64,000 bases of DNA from Halalkalirubrum salinum (GCF_005543295.1 NZ_SRSG01000059.1:199247-263246), one strand, 5' to 3'. Positions 15,645 through 26,397 are shown, counted from the first letter of the stretch. Program-made: numbers and translations. The notes: generated by a model not told the origin, from the sequence alone.

Positions 15645-16643
15645 TCAGTCCGCGATCGCACACAGTCCCCTCGGCGTCTGCGTCTCGAACGCCTCGGGCC
15701 ACGCCAGCCCGATCGGCATCCACGAAGAGCCGAAGTCGATCGACCGGAACACCCCGCGGTTCGTCACCGCATAAAAAACGCCCCGAGATGGCCCGCTCGC
15801 AAGGACGGCCCGAACGACACCTACACCGACGGGCAGGCCGCGATCGTCCAGGCGCTCCCACGGCTCACCGTTTCGTTTGCGATAGACGTACGTGTCGGCG
15901 CGATCGACCGTGTGTGCTTGGCGGGCGCTGTGGGCAGCCGACACCAAGACCATGTCTGGGTCGTCGCGATCGACGGCGACACTCCAGCAGTACCGGTGGG
16001 AGAGCCCTTCCTGTGGGTACGTCCACGTCGTACCGCCGTCTGTCGTTTCGGCGTAGCCATCCCCCGCGGCGGCGTAGGCGCGTTCGGGCTCGGCAGGGTG
16101 TGTCGCGATCGAGTGGGTGTCGAGCCGTCCGCTCGGCACGCGATCTTGCCACGTCTGCCCACCGTCGACGGTCCGCACCAGCGCGCCGGCCTCGACGGCG
16201 ACGTAGAGTCGATCGGGATCGGTTAGATGCGGTTCGATCCACCGAACGTGGTGGGTGTGCGGCCGCGGCGGAAACGACCACTCACTCGCAGACGACAGGT
16301 CGGTAAGGCCTGCTCGCTCGGCCCAGCTCTCGCCGCCGTCGGTTGACCGGTACACGCGGCTCGGCTCCGTGCCAACCCACACCAGCTCGGGATCGTCTGG
16401 GGCCACGGCCACAGCGGTGACCGCTTCCGGCGCAATCGCGTCTACGCCGATCCGCTGGAACGTCTGGCCGCCATCGGTCGATCGCTGCAGGCCGTGCTCG
16501 AAGGTTCCGACGAACACGTGGTCTGGACGCGCTGGATGGACCTCGACGCACTCCAGTCGGTGTCCGTCCAGCGCCCGGGTCGTCTGGGTCGCAGCGCCAA
16601 CCGTCAGAAACCCAGACTCCATTGCCACGTGAAGTGTGGTCAT
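15645..16643 (-). CDS. BNR/YVTN-type beta-propeller protein
   Basis: A 332-residue protein built of repeats of the form S/T-x-D-x-G-x-[ST]-W: RSTDGGQTF, RSTDGGESW, RTVDGGQTW, ETTDGGTTW and RSIDFGSSW. These are Asp-box (BNR) turns of a six- or seven-bladed propeller as in sialidase or sortilin-like proteins. There is no signal peptide from ATG 16643 (MTTLHVAMESG), so it is probably cytoplasmic. No catalytic residues of glycosidases are evident. Its ligand is unknown. Confidence 0.8.
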   Translation of the reverse strand: MTTLHVAMESGFLTVGAATQTTRALDGHRLECVEVHPARPDHVFVGTFEHGLQRSTDGGQTFQRIGVDAIAPEAVTAVAVAPDDPELVWVGTEPSRVYRSTDGGESWAERAGLTDLSSASEWSFPPRPHTHHVRWIEPHLTDPDRLYVAVEAGALVRTVDGGQTWQDRVPSGRLDTHSIATHPAEPERAYAAAGDGYAETTDGGTTWTYPQEGLSHRYCWSVAVDRDDPDMVLVSAAHSARQAHTVDRADTYVYRKRNGEPWERLDDRGLPVGVGVVRAVLASGPSRGVFYAVTNRGVFRSIDFGSSWMPIGLAWPEAFETQTPRGLCAIAD

Positions 16644-16709
16644 AGGTATCAATGTGCGGGGAGGTGACAAAAACGATCGGGAGAGCGCCACGGAGAATCC
16701 GCGATGCGG

Positions 16710-19658
16710 TCAGTCGTCGCTCGCCGCCTTCGCAGGCTTGCGGCGATCGCTTCGCGGGCCCTCAATCTCGACGGCGGGCAGTTCGTCGCGGAGGTATGTT
16801 CCGGTGTAGGTTCCCTCCTGGCGAGCGATCGCTTCGGGCGTGCCGTAGGCGACCAGATCGCCGCCGTTTTCGCCGCCCTCGGGACCGAGGTCGATCACGC
16901 GATCGGCGTTTTTGACGAGATCGAGCTCGTGTTCGATGACGACGACACTGTTGCCGTTGTCGACGAGACGGTGGAGCACGTCGATCAGCTTCCGCTCGTC
17001 CTCTTTGTGGAGTCCAGTCGTCGGCTCGTCGAGCAGATACAGGGTGTCACCGGTGTCGCGTTTGCCGAGTTCTTCGGCGAGTTTGATCCGCTGGGCTTCC
17101 CCGCCCGAGAGCGTCGTCGAGGGCTGTCCGAGCGTCATGTACCCGAGCCCGACATCCTCAAGCAGCTGCAGCCGACGGCGAATCTGGCTGTTTGCCTCAA
17201 AGAACGCGAGGGCTTCTGAAACCTCCATGTCGAGGACGTCTGCGATCGTCTTGTCCTTGTAGGTCACCTCAAGGGTCTCGTCGTTGTACCGCGCACCCTC
17301 ACACTGCTCACAGGGGACGTACACGTCCGAGAGGAAGTTCATCTCGATCTTGACGGTACCCTGTCCGCCACACTCCTCACAGCGGCCGCCCTTAACATTG
17401 AACGAAAAGCGGCCCTTCTCGTAGCCGCGTTGTTTGGCGAGTTTCGTCTCGGCGAACAGGTCGCGGACGTAGTCGAAGACGTTCGTGTACGTCGCGGGGT
17501 TCGATCGCGGCGTCCGACCGATCGGGCTCTGATCGATGAGCCGAACCGTGTCGATCTCGTCGATTCCCTCGATCGCGTCGTGCTCACCCGGATCGACCGA
17601 GGTGTTGTCGTTCATGGTTCGCGCGAGCCCCTTGTAGAGGATGTCGTGCATGAGCGTCGACTTCCCGGAGCCGGAGACGCCGGTGACGGCAGTGAACACC
17701 CCAAGCGGGAACTCCACATCCAGATCGCGGAGGTTGTGTTGGCGCGCCCCGCGGACGACGAGTTCGCCGTCGGGGTCGCGGCGGGTCTCAGGGACCGGGA
17801 TTTCCTTGCGGCCCGAAAGGTACTCAGCAGTGACGGAATCTTCGGCGTCGACAATCTCGTCAAACGTTCCTTCTGCGACGACGTCGCCGCCACGCTTGCC
17901 GGGGCCGGGGCCCATGTCGATGATGTGGTCCGCGCGCCGCATCGTCTCCTCGTCGTGTTCGACGACGACGAGGGTGTTTCCGAGATCGCGAAGGCCACAC
18001 AACGTATCGAGCAGTCGATCGTTGTCCCGCTGGTGCAACCCAATTGAGGGCTCATCGAGGACGTACAACACGCCAACGAGCCCGGAGCCGACCTGGGTTG
18101 CGAGTCGAATCCGCTGGCTCTCGCCGCCCGACAGCGTCGAGGCCTCTCGATCGAGCGTGAGATACTCTAAGCCGACCTCTTCCATGAAGCCGAGCCGGGC
18201 GCGGATCTCCTTGAGGATCTCTTCGGCGATCGTCCGATCGCGATCGGACATCCCTGCCTCCATGCCCTCGAAGTGCTCGCGGGCCTCGCCGATACTCATT
18301 CGGTTGACCTCGGTGATCGCGGTGTCTGCGACGAGCACGTGCCGAGATTGTTCGCGCAGCCGGGTGCCATCACAGGACGGGCACGTCGTCGTCGCCATGT
18401 ACTCCTCGATGTGCTCTCTCGTGCCCTGTGAGTCGGTTTCGACGTGGCGGCGCTGGAGGTTTGGGATGACCCCCTCGAAGCGTTTGGTCTTTCGGCGCGT
18501 GCCGTTTCGGGTCGTCCGCTCGAAGACGACCTCCTCGTCGGTGCCGTAGAGGAACTGGCGTTGAATCTCCTCGTCCAGTTCCTCCCACGGGGTGTTGACA
18601 CTCACGCCGAAGTGCTTTGCTACCGAGTCGATCCGAGTCCGGTAGTACGATCGGTTGTAGCTCCACGCCTCGAAGACGTCCCGCAGCGGCTTCGTTGGAT
18701 CAACGACGATCAGATCCTTGTCGACCTCTTTGCTCTGGCCGATTCCCTCACACTCGGGACACGCCCCGTATGGGCTGTTAAACGAGAACGATCGGGTCTC
18801 GATCTCTGAAAACTGAAAGTCGCTGTTGGGATTCCCCAGCGACTCAGAGAACTCTAACGTGAGCCGATCGTCGCCCTCGCCGGCCAGATCGCCGGTCGAT
18901 CGGGTGTTCGAACCGATGTCGAGGTCTGCTGGCGGATCGGGAATGATGATCTTGAGGAGGCCGTCGGTCTCTTCGAGCGCAGTTTCGACGCTGTCTGTAA
19001 TCCGCGATTTCGCGTCTGCGGAGAGCACGACCCGGTCGACGATCACGTCGATCGTGTGGTCGTAGTTTTTATCCAGTTCAGGTTTCTCTGTGGTGAGGTC
19101 GTAGCGCTCGCCGTCGACTTCCACGCGGGCATAGCCATCGGCGACGAGTTCGTCGAAGAGGTCCTCGAAGGCACCCTTCTGGTCGCGGACAATCGGCGCG
19201 GCGATCATCGCTTTCGTCCCCGCAGGCAACGACAACAGCTGTGAAACCATATCCTGGGCGCTCTGCTCGCCGACCGGTTCGCCGGTGATCGGGTCGTGTT
19301 GGACGCCGACCCGCGCGTACAACAGCCGGAGGTAGTCGTGGAGTTCGGTGACGGTCCCGACGGTCGATCGGGGGTTGTTCGCGCCGTTTTTCTGGTCAAT
19401 CGAGATCGCCGGCGACAGCCCCTCGACGGCCTCGACCTGCGGTTTGTCCATCTGCCCGAGGAAGTTTCGCGCGTACGCCGACAGCGACTCGATGTAGCGC
19501 CGCTGGCCCTCGGCGTAGACGGTGTCGAACGCGAGTGAGGACTTCCCAGAGCCGGACAGCCCGGTCACGACGGTGAATTTGTCGCGGGGGATCTCGACGT
19601 CGAGTTCTTTGAGGTTGTGTTCCTCCGCGCCACGGACGGAGATGACGTCATCCGTCAT
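16710..19658 (-). CDS. uvrA: Excinuclease ABC subunit A
   Basis: A 982-residue DNA-damage sensor of nucleotide excision repair. There are two ABC modules: Walker [14 protein letters not shown] (about residues 33-45) with signature [12 protein letters not shown] (about 500), and [13 protein letters not shown] (about 655) with [15 protein letters not shown] (about 850). Zinc modules appear as CPSCDG, and as CEECGGQ followed by CEQCEGA. The length is normal for UvrA. Bacterial-type UvrABC is widespread in haloarchaea. uvrB and uvrC are not in the window. The C-terminal tail is short and basic. Confidence 0.97.
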   Translation of the reverse strand: MTDDVISVRGAEEHNLKELDVEIPRDKFTVVTGLSGSGKSSLAFDTVYAEGQRRYIESLSAYARNFLGQMDKPQVEAVEGLSPAISIDQKNGANNPRSTVGTVTELHDYLRLLYARVGVQHDPITGEPVGEQSAQDMVSQLLSLPAGTKAMIAAPIVRDQKGAFEDLFDELVADGYARVEVDGERYDLTTEKPELDKNYDHTIDVIVDRVVLSADAKSRITDSVETALEETDGLLKIIIPDPPADLDIGSNTRSTGDLAGEGDDRLTLEFSESLGNPNSDFQFSEIETRSFSFNSPYGACPECEGIGQSKEVDKDLIVVDPTKPLRDVFEAWSYNRSYYRTRIDSVAKHFGVSVNTPWEELDEEIQRQFLYGTDEEVVFERTTRNGTRRKTKRFEGVIPNLQRRHVETDSQGTREHIEEYMATTTCPSCDGTRLREQSRHVLVADTAITEVNRMSIGEAREHFEGMEAGMSDRDRTIAEEILKEIRARLGFMEEVGLEYLTLDREASTLSGGESQRIRLATQVGSGLVGVLYVLDEPSIGLHQRDNDRLLDTLCGLRDLGNTLVVVEHDEETMRRADHIIDMGPGPGKRGGDVVAEGTFDEIVDAEDSVTAEYLSGRKEIPVPETRRDPDGELVVRGARQHNLRDLDVEFPLGVFTAVTGVSGSGKSTLMHDILYKGLARTMNDNTSVDPGEHDAIEGIDEIDTVRLIDQSPIGRTPRSNPATYTNVFDYVRDLFAETKLAKQRGYEKGRFSFNVKGGRCEECGGQGTVKIEMNFLSDVYVPCEQCEGARYNDETLEVTYKDKTIADVLDMEVSEALAFFEANSQIRRRLQLLEDVGLGYMTLGQPSTTLSGGEAQRIKLAEELGKRDTGDTLYLLDEPTTGLHKEDERKLIDVLHRLVDNGNSVVVIEHELDLVKNADRVIDLGPEGGENGGDLVAYGTPEAIARQEGTYTGTYLRDELPAVEIEGPRSDRRKPAKAASDD

Positions 19659-19770
19659 CGACCAATCGACCCCTCCTCGGCGCGGGAGTCACGTGAAAAC
19701 TGTGTTTCGTCGGTTCGATCGCCGATCGCGTACATGTACGTGCACACGGGCGCAAGGAACTTAACCCGCC

Positions 19771-19853
19771 CGTTCGCGCCGATCGGACCAGCCCGTTCGC
19801 GCCGATCGGACCAGCCCATTCGCGCCGATCGGACCAGCCCATTCGCGCCGATC
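19771..19853. repeat. Minisatellite, 3.6 copies of a 23-bp unit
   Basis: Units at 19771-19793, 19794-19816, 19817-19839 and 19840-19853 (partial) all contain TTCGCGCCGATC. The first two begin CG and the others CA. It fills the 227-nt gap between the start of uvrA and the stop of the riboflavin synthase gene, and so may lie in the uvrA promoter region or upstream of it. No spacers are present. Confidence 0.9.
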
Positions 19854-19885
19854 AACCGGCCTCGTATCCCGACTGGCCGGGCCGG

Positions 19886-20482
19886 CTACACTCGATCGCC
19901 GAGCATGTTTTCGACGTACTTTGCGATCACATCGACTTCGACGTGGACCGGGTCGCCGACGGACTTGCCCTCGAAGTTTGTCACCTCGTAGGTCGTTGGG
20001 ATGATCGCGACCTCGAACGTCCCGGTCTCGCGGTCGATCGACGCCACCGTCAAAGAGATGCCGTCCAGACAGATCGAGCCCTTCTCGACGACGTACGCCG
20101 CGTGATCTGCTGGGAGTTCGAACCCAAAGCGCCAGTCGTCGCCGACGCGGTCGATCGAACGGATCTCGGCGGTCGTGTCGACGTGGCCCTGGACGACGTG
20201 ACCGTCAAACCTGCCGTCTGCAGGCATCGCGCGTTCGATGTTGACTGCGTCGCCGGCCTCGACGGCGCCGAGGTAGGTCTTCTCGACCGTCTCTTCGGCC
20301 AAGAAGATCGTGAACCAGTCGTCACCGAACGTCTCAACGGTGAGACAGACGCCGCTGACGGCGATCGACTGACCGTGATGAAGATCGTCGAGTCCCTCGG
20401 CGGCGATCCGAAGCCGCCGCCCACCCTCGTCGTCGGATACGTCCTTGATCTCGCCTGCGGTTTCCACGATGCCGGTGAACAT
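19886..20482 (-). CDS. ribE: Riboflavin synthase, alpha chain
   Basis: A 198-residue enzyme that dismutates two 6,7-dimethyl-8-ribityllumazine molecules to riboflavin. The internal duplication is plain: MFTGIVE ... GVCLTV in the first half and VVQGHVDTTAEI ... LDGISLTV in the second. ATG 20482 begins with the invariant MFTGI, so the 11 upstream residues of the longer frame are rejected. This is the bacterial-type trimeric enzyme, not the archaeal RibC type. It stands alone, with a minisatellite downstream. Confidence 0.93.
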   Translation of the reverse strand: MFTGIVETAGEIKDVSDDEGGRRLRIAAEGLDDLHHGQSIAVSGVCLTVETFGDDWFTIFLAEETVEKTYLGAVEAGDAVNIERAMPADGRFDGHVVQGHVDTTAEIRSIDRVGDDWRFGFELPADHAAYVVEKGSICLDGISLTVASIDRETGTFEVAIIPTTYEVTNFEGKSVGDPVHVEVDVIAKYVENMLGDRV

Positions 20483-20625
20483 AACCAATTGTTGGACGGC
20501 ACGGCCAAAACGCATTGCGACTCTGCGGAGCCGGGCGTCGATCGGTCAGCGGGGAATCGCGATCGCACCCACCACAATGGGATCGGTCGCACGGCTTTTG
20601 CCGTTCGGCGGGGTAAACACCGCCA

Positions 20626-20922
20626 ATGAGACTCGGGATCTTCGACATGCTTACCCTTGCGGGCTCGTTGATTTTCGCGATCCCCGTGGGAAACTTCGGC
20701 GTCAGCCAACTGTTGGCCGGCGAGACGGCGATGGGCGTTGGGATGATCGTCGTCGCGATCGCGATGGTCGTGGTACCCCAGTACGTGTTAGATCCGCGAA
20801 CGATCGCGAAACGACTCTTCGCTGGGCTGTTGCCGGAACGGCTCCAGCGGAGTGACACAGACAATCGATCCGACGGCGATGAACCGAGCGAGGAGTCAAC
20901 CGTTCGTTCTGATCGGGGCTAA
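20626..20922 (+). CDS. Small two-helix membrane protein (DUF7533-like)
   Basis: A 98-residue protein with two hydrophobic helices (about 7-30 and 36-55) and a charged, probably cytoplasmic tail rich in Asp and Ser. It resembles, from memory, haloarchaeal DUF7533 proteins. It is divergent from the riboflavin synthase gene. Function unknown. Confidence 0.65.
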   Translation: MRLGIFDMLTLAGSLIFAIPVGNFGVSQLLAGETAMGVGMIVVAIAMVVVPQYVLDPRTIAKRLFAGLLPERLQRSDTDNRSDGDEPSEESTVRSDRG

Positions 20923-21037
20923 GCGACAGAAGTGAGCCAATGTGTGTGATCGGATCGGGAGTGAACGGCTGAGACAATACCAATGAATGACAAATAAAAG
21001 ATTAGTTGGGGCAAAATCAGCATCCGGGAGCGAATGA

Positions 21038-21043
21038 TTTATC
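21038..21043 (+). promoter_or_regulatory. TATA-like box of the fatty acid transporter gene
   Basis: TTTATC is centred 28 nt before ATG 21068, the spacing expected for a leaderless haloarchaeal transcript. Confidence 0.5.
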
Positions 21044-21067
21044 CTGAACATCTATGATATACAGTCG

Positions 21068-22573
21068 ATGGCAACAGCAGACGCAGAGGCGTCAGCAATT
21101 GAGACGATCGGGTATCGAATCGCGACCGTAGTCGAACGGTGGGTGCCGAGCCCGTTTTTATTTGCGATCATTCTGACGTATCTCGTGTACATCGGCGCGT
21201 TGATTTTCGGGCAAATTGGCGTGATCGAGCAGCCGGGCGGCGGCACAGCCGGGCCGTTCGCGCTGATTGAACTGTGGTATGGCGGATTTTGGGATTTCCT
21301 TGCGTTCGCCATGCAGATGACGCTCATTCTCATGACCGGCTTCGCGCTTGCGTACCACCCAAAAATCAACGATGCGCTGGTCCGGCTGTCGTCAATCCCC
21401 AAAACCGGCGGCCAAGCGGTAGTGCTGGTTGCCGTGTTTGCAATGGCGATTGCCTGGCTCCACTGGGGATTCAGTCTGATTCTCGGCGCAATTTTCGCCC
21501 GTGAAATGGGAAAGACCGCACACGAGCGGGGCATTGACGTCCACTATCCTGTCCTCGCGGTTGCGGGATACATGGGCCTTGGACTGACGTGGCACTGGGG
21601 GCTGTCGGGATCGGCCCCGCTCCTTTTGACAGACGCGAACGCCGTCGGCGAAGGGACTGCGTTTGCGATGCTTGACGGTCCGGTTCCGGCCGGTGAGACG
21701 ATCCTCCACGGCTACGGCATCGCGTTGACGCTCTTGTCGATCGTATTCGCTGCGATCGTCCTGTATCTGATTACCCCTTCGGGCGATCGATCCCGCGGGA
21801 TCACCGAATACATCCCTGAAAGCGAACTGTTCGACGCCGCCGCCGACGGGGGTGCCGACGACCCTGACGAGCCGCCAGCAACCGACCCAGAGCCGGAACC
21901 GGGCGCGGAGGCGACCGAGACTCGTCCGGTCCCTGCGGAGATAATCGACAACAGTCGGCTGTTAGGCGGGCTCGTCGCACTGGGTGGGGTTGCATACGTC
22001 GTGTGGCTGTTTGTCGATCAAGGACGCAGCGCGCTGGCGCTGAACGTCGTCAACTTCGGCTTCCTGATGGCAGGGCTGTTGGTCTGGACGAATCCTTCGG
22101 CGTACCGCGCGAAGTTCGGAGAGGCCGCAGGGGCCGCCGCAGGGATCATCCTTCTGTTTCCGTTTTTCGCAGGCATTCAGGGAATTATGGCCGGATCGGG
22201 CCTCGCAGGCGAGATCGCACAGATACTGATCGATCTGTCGACGCCAGAGACGTTCCCAGTATTCGCGTGGCTCGCGGCCGCTGCGGTGAACCTCTTTGTG
22301 CCCTCCGGCGGCGGTGAGTGGATCGTCCTCGGACCATCTGTGCTCGATGCGGCGATCGAACAGAACGTCCCCGTCGGACAGGCGACAATGGCGTACGCAG
22401 TTGGAGACGCCCACACCAATCTGTTGAATCCGTTCTGGGCGATCCCGCTTTTGGCGATCACGCGGATCAAAGCCCGCGAGATGTTCGGCTACGCCGTCGT
22501 GATGTTGCTTGCGCTGTTCCCGTTCCTCACCGTGCTGTTACTCGTGTTGCCGTACGAGGCCCTCGGGTTCTGA
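21068..22573 (+). CDS. atoE: Short-chain fatty acid transporter, AtoE family
   Basis: A 501-residue membrane protein with about 12 hydrophobic segments. WVPSPFLFAIILTYLVY at the start, LHWGFSLILGAIFARE in the middle and FVPSGGGEWIVLGPSV at about residue 415 match the AtoE family, which takes up acetoacetate and other short-chain acids. A long acidic, Pro-rich loop (about 245-285) interrupts it and looks like a haloarchaeal insertion. It is monocistronic, so the substrate cannot be narrowed by context. Confidence 0.85.
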   Translation: MATADAEASAIETIGYRIATVVERWVPSPFLFAIILTYLVYIGALIFGQIGVIEQPGGGTAGPFALIELWYGGFWDFLAFAMQMTLILMTGFALAYHPKINDALVRLSSIPKTGGQAVVLVAVFAMAIAWLHWGFSLILGAIFAREMGKTAHERGIDVHYPVLAVAGYMGLGLTWHWGLSGSAPLLLTDANAVGEGTAFAMLDGPVPAGETILHGYGIALTLLSIVFAAIVLYLITPSGDRSRGITEYIPESELFDAAADGGADDPDEPPATDPEPEPGAEATETRPVPAEIIDNSRLLGGLVALGGVAYVVWLFVDQGRSALALNVVNFGFLMAGLLVWTNPSAYRAKFGEAAGAAAGIILLFPFFAGIQGIMAGSGLAGEIAQILIDLSTPETFPVFAWLAAAAVNLFVPSGGGEWIVLGPSVLDAAIEQNVPVGQATMAYAVGDAHTNLLNPFWAIPLLAITRIKAREMFGYAVVMLLALFPFLTVLLLVLPYEALGF

Positions 22574-22605
22574 CTGGGTCGCAAGCAAAAGCGAACAGAC
22601 TGGTT

Positions 22606-22806
22606 TTACGCGGTCCAGATATCGCTCCACTCCGTCGACGGAATGCGAATTCGATCGCCGTCGCCGTCACCATCGATTGGCTCAAGAATTACACCCGTGA
22701 TTTTGCCAACCGAGCTCGTCTCAGTTTCGACGATCCGATACGTTCGGCCGTCCCCGCGTGGATCCTCGACAGTGTCGCCGATCTCCATTGTGCTCAGGTC
22801 TTCCAT
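22606..22806 (-). CDS. Small hypothetical protein
   Basis: A 66-residue acidic protein from ATG 22806 (MEDLSTMEIGDTVEDPRG) reading as a small beta-barrel: GDTVEDPRGDGRTYRIVETE ... GVILEPI ... IPSTEWSDIW. It converges with atoE, 32 nt between stops. Codon pattern and acidity fit a haloarchaeal gene, but I know no family. Confidence 0.55.
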   Translation of the reverse strand: MEDLSTMEIGDTVEDPRGDGRTYRIVETETSSVGKITGVILEPIDGDGDGDRIRIPSTEWSDIWTA

Positions 22807-22899
22807 ACTGGGTGGTACCACATCGAGGGATAAAATCGTTGAGCTGATCGGTCACGGCCGTGTGCCCACCCGGCGACGGGCAAACATGATCGCTGTCGA

Positions 22900-24144
22900 T
22901 CAGTCAAGAAACCGATCGGTGCTGGGCACAATTGACCGCGGGTATGTCGCGAGCCGCTCAGCGCCGCCGTCGGTGATAACGACGAGGTCTTCTAAACGGA
23001 CACCGCCGCGATCGGGATCGTACACTCCGGGTTCGATCGTCACGACGTGACCGGGTTGCAGTTCCGTATCGCCGGTGAGCCCGGGCGCTTCGTGGAGACT
23101 CACCCCGACACCGTGACCAGTCCCGTGGGTGAACCCTGCCTCGCCTTCCTCGGCAGCCGGGAAGCCATAGGCGGCGAGTTCGGCAGCAGCCTCTGCATGC
23201 ACCGACGCAGCGGTGACCCCGGGAGCTAGCTCCGCAAAAGCCACATCCAGCGCAGATTCGACCGCGACATACGCGCGCCGTTCCCACCCACCGTCGCCGT
23301 CGACGACGAAGGTGCGGGTAAGGTCACCGTAGTATCCGTGTGGTCCCCGTGGGGAGATGTCGATCAACACCGTCTCACCAGGGTCGATCGCGGCGTCGCC
23401 GGTGAAATGAAGATCCGCTGCACTCTTGCCTGCACCGATTACCGTGTTTCCGGCGTCTCTGACCCCGCGGGCCGCTAACTCGGCGTTGATCTCCCTGCGG
23501 AGGCGTCCGGTTGTCAGTCGATCGCCGTCCCAGCGAAGTTCGTCGTTGATCTCGGTGCTCTCGGCGAGAACGGTCTCCGCGCGGGCCATCCCTGCAGTTG
23601 CGGCGGTCTGGACTATCTGTAGCCGATCGAGCTCCATGTCGGTTTTTACTGCTCGCTGTTCGGCGACCGCGCTGGTCGATTGGAGCTCGTAGCCTGCCTG
23701 CTGGAGATACACGGCCGCATCGTGCGGAATGTGCTGTGGGACGAGCACGCTGCCGGTCGTAACGCCAACTGCGTCGAGCGCCTCGACTGCCCGAACCCCC
23801 GCTGGTTCGCCTGCGGCGTGTGATCGGACCGATCGATCGACAGCATCGACGGTTACGTGGGCGGTGACGAACTCCCGTTCGGCCTGCTCGCGGAACAGCC
23901 GCGGGGCACACAGAATCGCGCGACCGCCACCGCCAGCCGGCTCCTGGCTGTCCGCAGGGACGTGGACGAACGCGTACGGCCGATCTGGCCCCGAAAAGCG
24001 CGTCAGGTACCGCATCGTATCATCGAACCGATCGCCCACGTGAACGAACGCTCTCGCGTCGGCGTCATCGATCGCGCGACGCAGAAATGATAGCCGCGTC
24101 GTCGGGATCACCGGGTCAACCGGCCTCTCGGGCTGTCCGCTCAC
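22900..24144 (-). CDS. M24-family metallopeptidase (Xaa-Pro peptidase-like)
   Basis: A 414-residue protein with an N-terminal creatinase-like domain (about 1-165) and a pita-bread domain. All five metal ligands are visible: Asp in LIDISPRG, Asp in YYGDLTRTF, His in THGTGHGVG, Glu in TIEPGVY and Glu in VRLEDLVV. The family cleaves X-Pro dipeptides or N-terminal X-Pro bonds. Its ATG overlaps the stop of the helicase gene upstream by 4 nt, so the two are translationally coupled although functionally unrelated. Confidence 0.88.
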   Translation of the reverse strand: MSGQPERPVDPVIPTTRLSFLRRAIDDADARAFVHVGDRFDDTMRYLTRFSGPDRPYAFVHVPADSQEPAGGGGRAILCAPRLFREQAEREFVTAHVTVDAVDRSVRSHAAGEPAGVRAVEALDAVGVTTGSVLVPQHIPHDAAVYLQQAGYELQSTSAVAEQRAVKTDMELDRLQIVQTAATAGMARAETVLAESTEINDELRWDGDRLTTGRLRREINAELAARGVRDAGNTVIGAGKSAADLHFTGDAAIDPGETVLIDISPRGPHGYYGDLTRTFVVDGDGGWERRAYVAVESALDVAFAELAPGVTAASVHAEAAAELAAYGFPAAEEGEAGFTHGTGHGVGVSLHEAPGLTGDTELQPGHVVTIEPGVYDPDRGGVRLEDLVVITDGGAERLATYPRSIVPSTDRFLD

Positions 24145-25997
24145 GGCTCGGGTTCGACTGGCTCAAGCTGGTCGTCGATCGGCTCTTGTGCTGCCTCGAG
24201 TAGCTCGTCGAGCGGCTCGTCGCGGATCTCATTGTGCAACAACACGCTGATCGGGAGCGTCGGTGCGCCGCTAATCAGGTTCTCCATGAGGACCAACCGC
24301 TCGCGTGCCCGACTCATCCCAACGTAAAACACCCGTCGTTCATTATCGGTGAGCCGCGGGACGGGACTCGTCCGCTTCGTGAATTCGGCTTCGCCGTCCT
24401 CCTCGCGGCCACTAATCGTTGCAGCCATCTGCTCGACGACCTTCTCGGTCAGGTCGGTTGCAACGAAGACGTGATCGGCCTCCCGGCCCTTCGCGGAGTG
24501 GATCGTTCCCACCCGCACCGCGTTCGGGTCACGGCCATGGTAGTCGCCGGCGAAGTACGCGTCGATCGATTTGCGCTGGAAGCTCGTCACCTTTCGGACC
24601 ATGTCGCTCGCAGCGGTGGGGTCTGGCATGAACGGCGCGAAGCGTTTGACCTCCTCGGGACCGAGCGGAACCGTCGAGATGTCGTCGGCGTCAGCGTTCT
24701 CTTCGAGCTCTTCGAGGAAGTCGTAGAACTCCTCGCGATCGTTCGATCCAAACGCCGAGGACTGCAACATGTCTGCGAGCCGTCTGCCCTGCAGTAACGT
24801 CATCGCCTCGTCAGCGTCATATGCTTCGACCGCCCGGACGTAGTCAGTGAGCCGATCGGTCCACAACCGCTGGTCGGTCAGTGCTTTGAACGGGATTCCT
24901 TCCCCAACAAACTCCTCGATGAACTGAAACAGCTGATACCGCGCCCGGAATAATAACATGATGCTCCCTTCATCCTCGTCGACGGTGTAGCGGACGTTCC
25001 GAACCAACTCGAGGATCGATGGATTCTGGATCCCCTCGACGACGCCACCCTCTTTGCGCGGCCTGAGATCTTTCTCCTGGCGCTTTTCGATGTGACGAAT
25101 CTCTTTATTGACGGCGTTGAGAATCTTCGAGGGCAGCCGGTAGGAGTTCGGCAGGATCTCGTCGTGGTCCCGTTCGGTGTCCAACAGCAGATCTGGATCT
25201 GCACCCTGCCACGCGTAGACGACCTGGTCGTCGTCTCCGGCGATGAGGACCTTCTTCATGTGGGGTTTCCACTCCTCGTACACGTCGTATTGTAGCGTCG
25301 TGATATCCTGAAACTCGTCAATGATGAGATAATCGACGTTCGGCAGGAGCGATCGCTGTTTGACCCGTTCGAGCATGTCTGCGAACCCGACGAGGCCGTG
25401 ATCGCCCTTGTAGGCGCGCCACGCGCGGATCGCCTCGGGGATCTCGATTCGATCGTCGTCAGTCGTCCACGTTGGGGTATACTTGTTACCCTCCTGGGCT
25501 CGGGGGTCGATATCCGGCGGCAGTCGGACCTCCTCGACGTTCCACTGGAAGGGCACGTCGTACCAGTCGGCGACGTCACGGCGGGTCCGCTGGAGCCACT
25601 GGCTCGTGGCGATGATCTTGTTGCCGATCGTTGTCGATCGGGCGGTTCGGCGGCCGCCGCTTTTGTACTCGTCCTCGTATTCGAGGCCGTACTCCTCACA
25701 GAACGCCTCCTTGTCGGACTCGCTCACGACGTCACCTCGTGAGAGGTTCAATAGCTCGTAGGCCTTCGCGTGCATCGTCGAGACGTTACCCTGCAGCGCT
25801 CGAGGTGTCGTGTCGGTTCGCTCGGCCAGTCGTTCGCGGATCTCCGCGGCGGCCGCGCGGGTATACGAGACCACGAGGATGTCGCGGATCGTCACGTCAT
25901 CCTCCGCCAGTAGTTCGTCGACCCGATCGAGCAGCGCGGTCGTCTTCCCGCTGCCGGGACCACCGAACAACCGGGTCACGGTCACGTTCTTGCTCAT
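24141..25997 (-). CDS. UvrD/Rep-type superfamily 1 DNA helicase
   Basis: A 618-residue 3'-5' helicase. Motif I is GGPGSGKTTALL (about 12-23), motif Ia SYTRAAAAEI, motif II LIIDEFQDIT (about 225), motif III GDDDQVVYAWQGADP (about 253), motif V TIHSAKGREADHV (about 505) and motif VI VGMSRARERLVL (about 567). It is likely used in repair or replication restart. It is first in a two-gene unit with the M24 peptidase. Bacterial UvrD proteins are about 100 residues longer. Confidence 0.92.
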   Translation of the reverse strand: MSKNVTVTRLFGGPGSGKTTALLDRVDELLAEDDVTIRDILVVSYTRAAAAEIRERLAERTDTTPRALQGNVSTMHAKAYELLNLSRGDVVSESDKEAFCEEYGLEYEDEYKSGGRRTARSTTIGNKIIATSQWLQRTRRDVADWYDVPFQWNVEEVRLPPDIDPRAQEGNKYTPTWTTDDDRIEIPEAIRAWRAYKGDHGLVGFADMLERVKQRSLLPNVDYLIIDEFQDITTLQYDVYEEWKPHMKKVLIAGDDDQVVYAWQGADPDLLLDTERDHDEILPNSYRLPSKILNAVNKEIRHIEKRQEKDLRPRKEGGVVEGIQNPSILELVRNVRYTVDEDEGSIMLLFRARYQLFQFIEEFVGEGIPFKALTDQRLWTDRLTDYVRAVEAYDADEAMTLLQGRRLADMLQSSAFGSNDREEFYDFLEELEENADADDISTVPLGPEEVKRFAPFMPDPTAASDMVRKVTSFQRKSIDAYFAGDYHGRDPNAVRVGTIHSAKGREADHVFVATDLTEKVVEQMAATISGREEDGEAEFTKRTSPVPRLTDNERRVFYVGMSRARERLVLMENLISGAPTLPISVLLHNEIRDEPLDELLEAAQEPIDDQLEPVEPEP

Positions 25998-26067
25998 TGT
26001 CCGCGTACACGCGCTGCTGGGTGATAAACGACGTGACTCGACGATGGAAAATCAGGGCCGCAGTCGA

Positions 26068-26247
26068 CTAAACGGGCGTCCACCCACAGACGGTACAACG
26101 TGTTGCTGTCTCATCGTGGATGCCCCCACACTCTGGGCACTGTTTTTTGTTATACGATCGCTCCCATCGCGGCGCGGATATCTCGTGGCCATTCGTTTCG
26201 AGGAACTGATCGAACAACTCGTCGTCAGTGCGCGGTGCTGAGGCCAT
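26068..26247 (-). CDS. Small zinc-finger protein, HVO_0416-like
   Basis: A 59-residue protein that is easy to miss. It reads MASAPRTDDELFDQFLETNG, then a charged segment WERSYNKKQ, then two CxxC knuckles, CPECGG and CTVCGW, near the end. This layout is that of a family of haloarchaeal small zinc-finger proteins (HVO_0416 type), by memory. Both Cys pairs are intact, so one zinc site is likely. It lies 70 nt upstream of the helicase gene on the same strand. Function unknown. Confidence 0.8.
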   Translation of the reverse strand: MASAPRTDDELFDQFLETNGHEISAPRWERSYNKKQCPECGGIHDETATRCTVCGWTPV

Positions 26248-26397
26248 ACATGCTATGGTATGGCATACCTCTACTTAGCTGTTTGGGCGGTTCCCAAATC
26301 AAGAGAATCACTGATCGGTTCAGTACATCAAATTGCTCCGAGACGCTCGCACCCAGCTGCGGAAACGCCTAACCGCAATCAGGCGAAACAGCATACA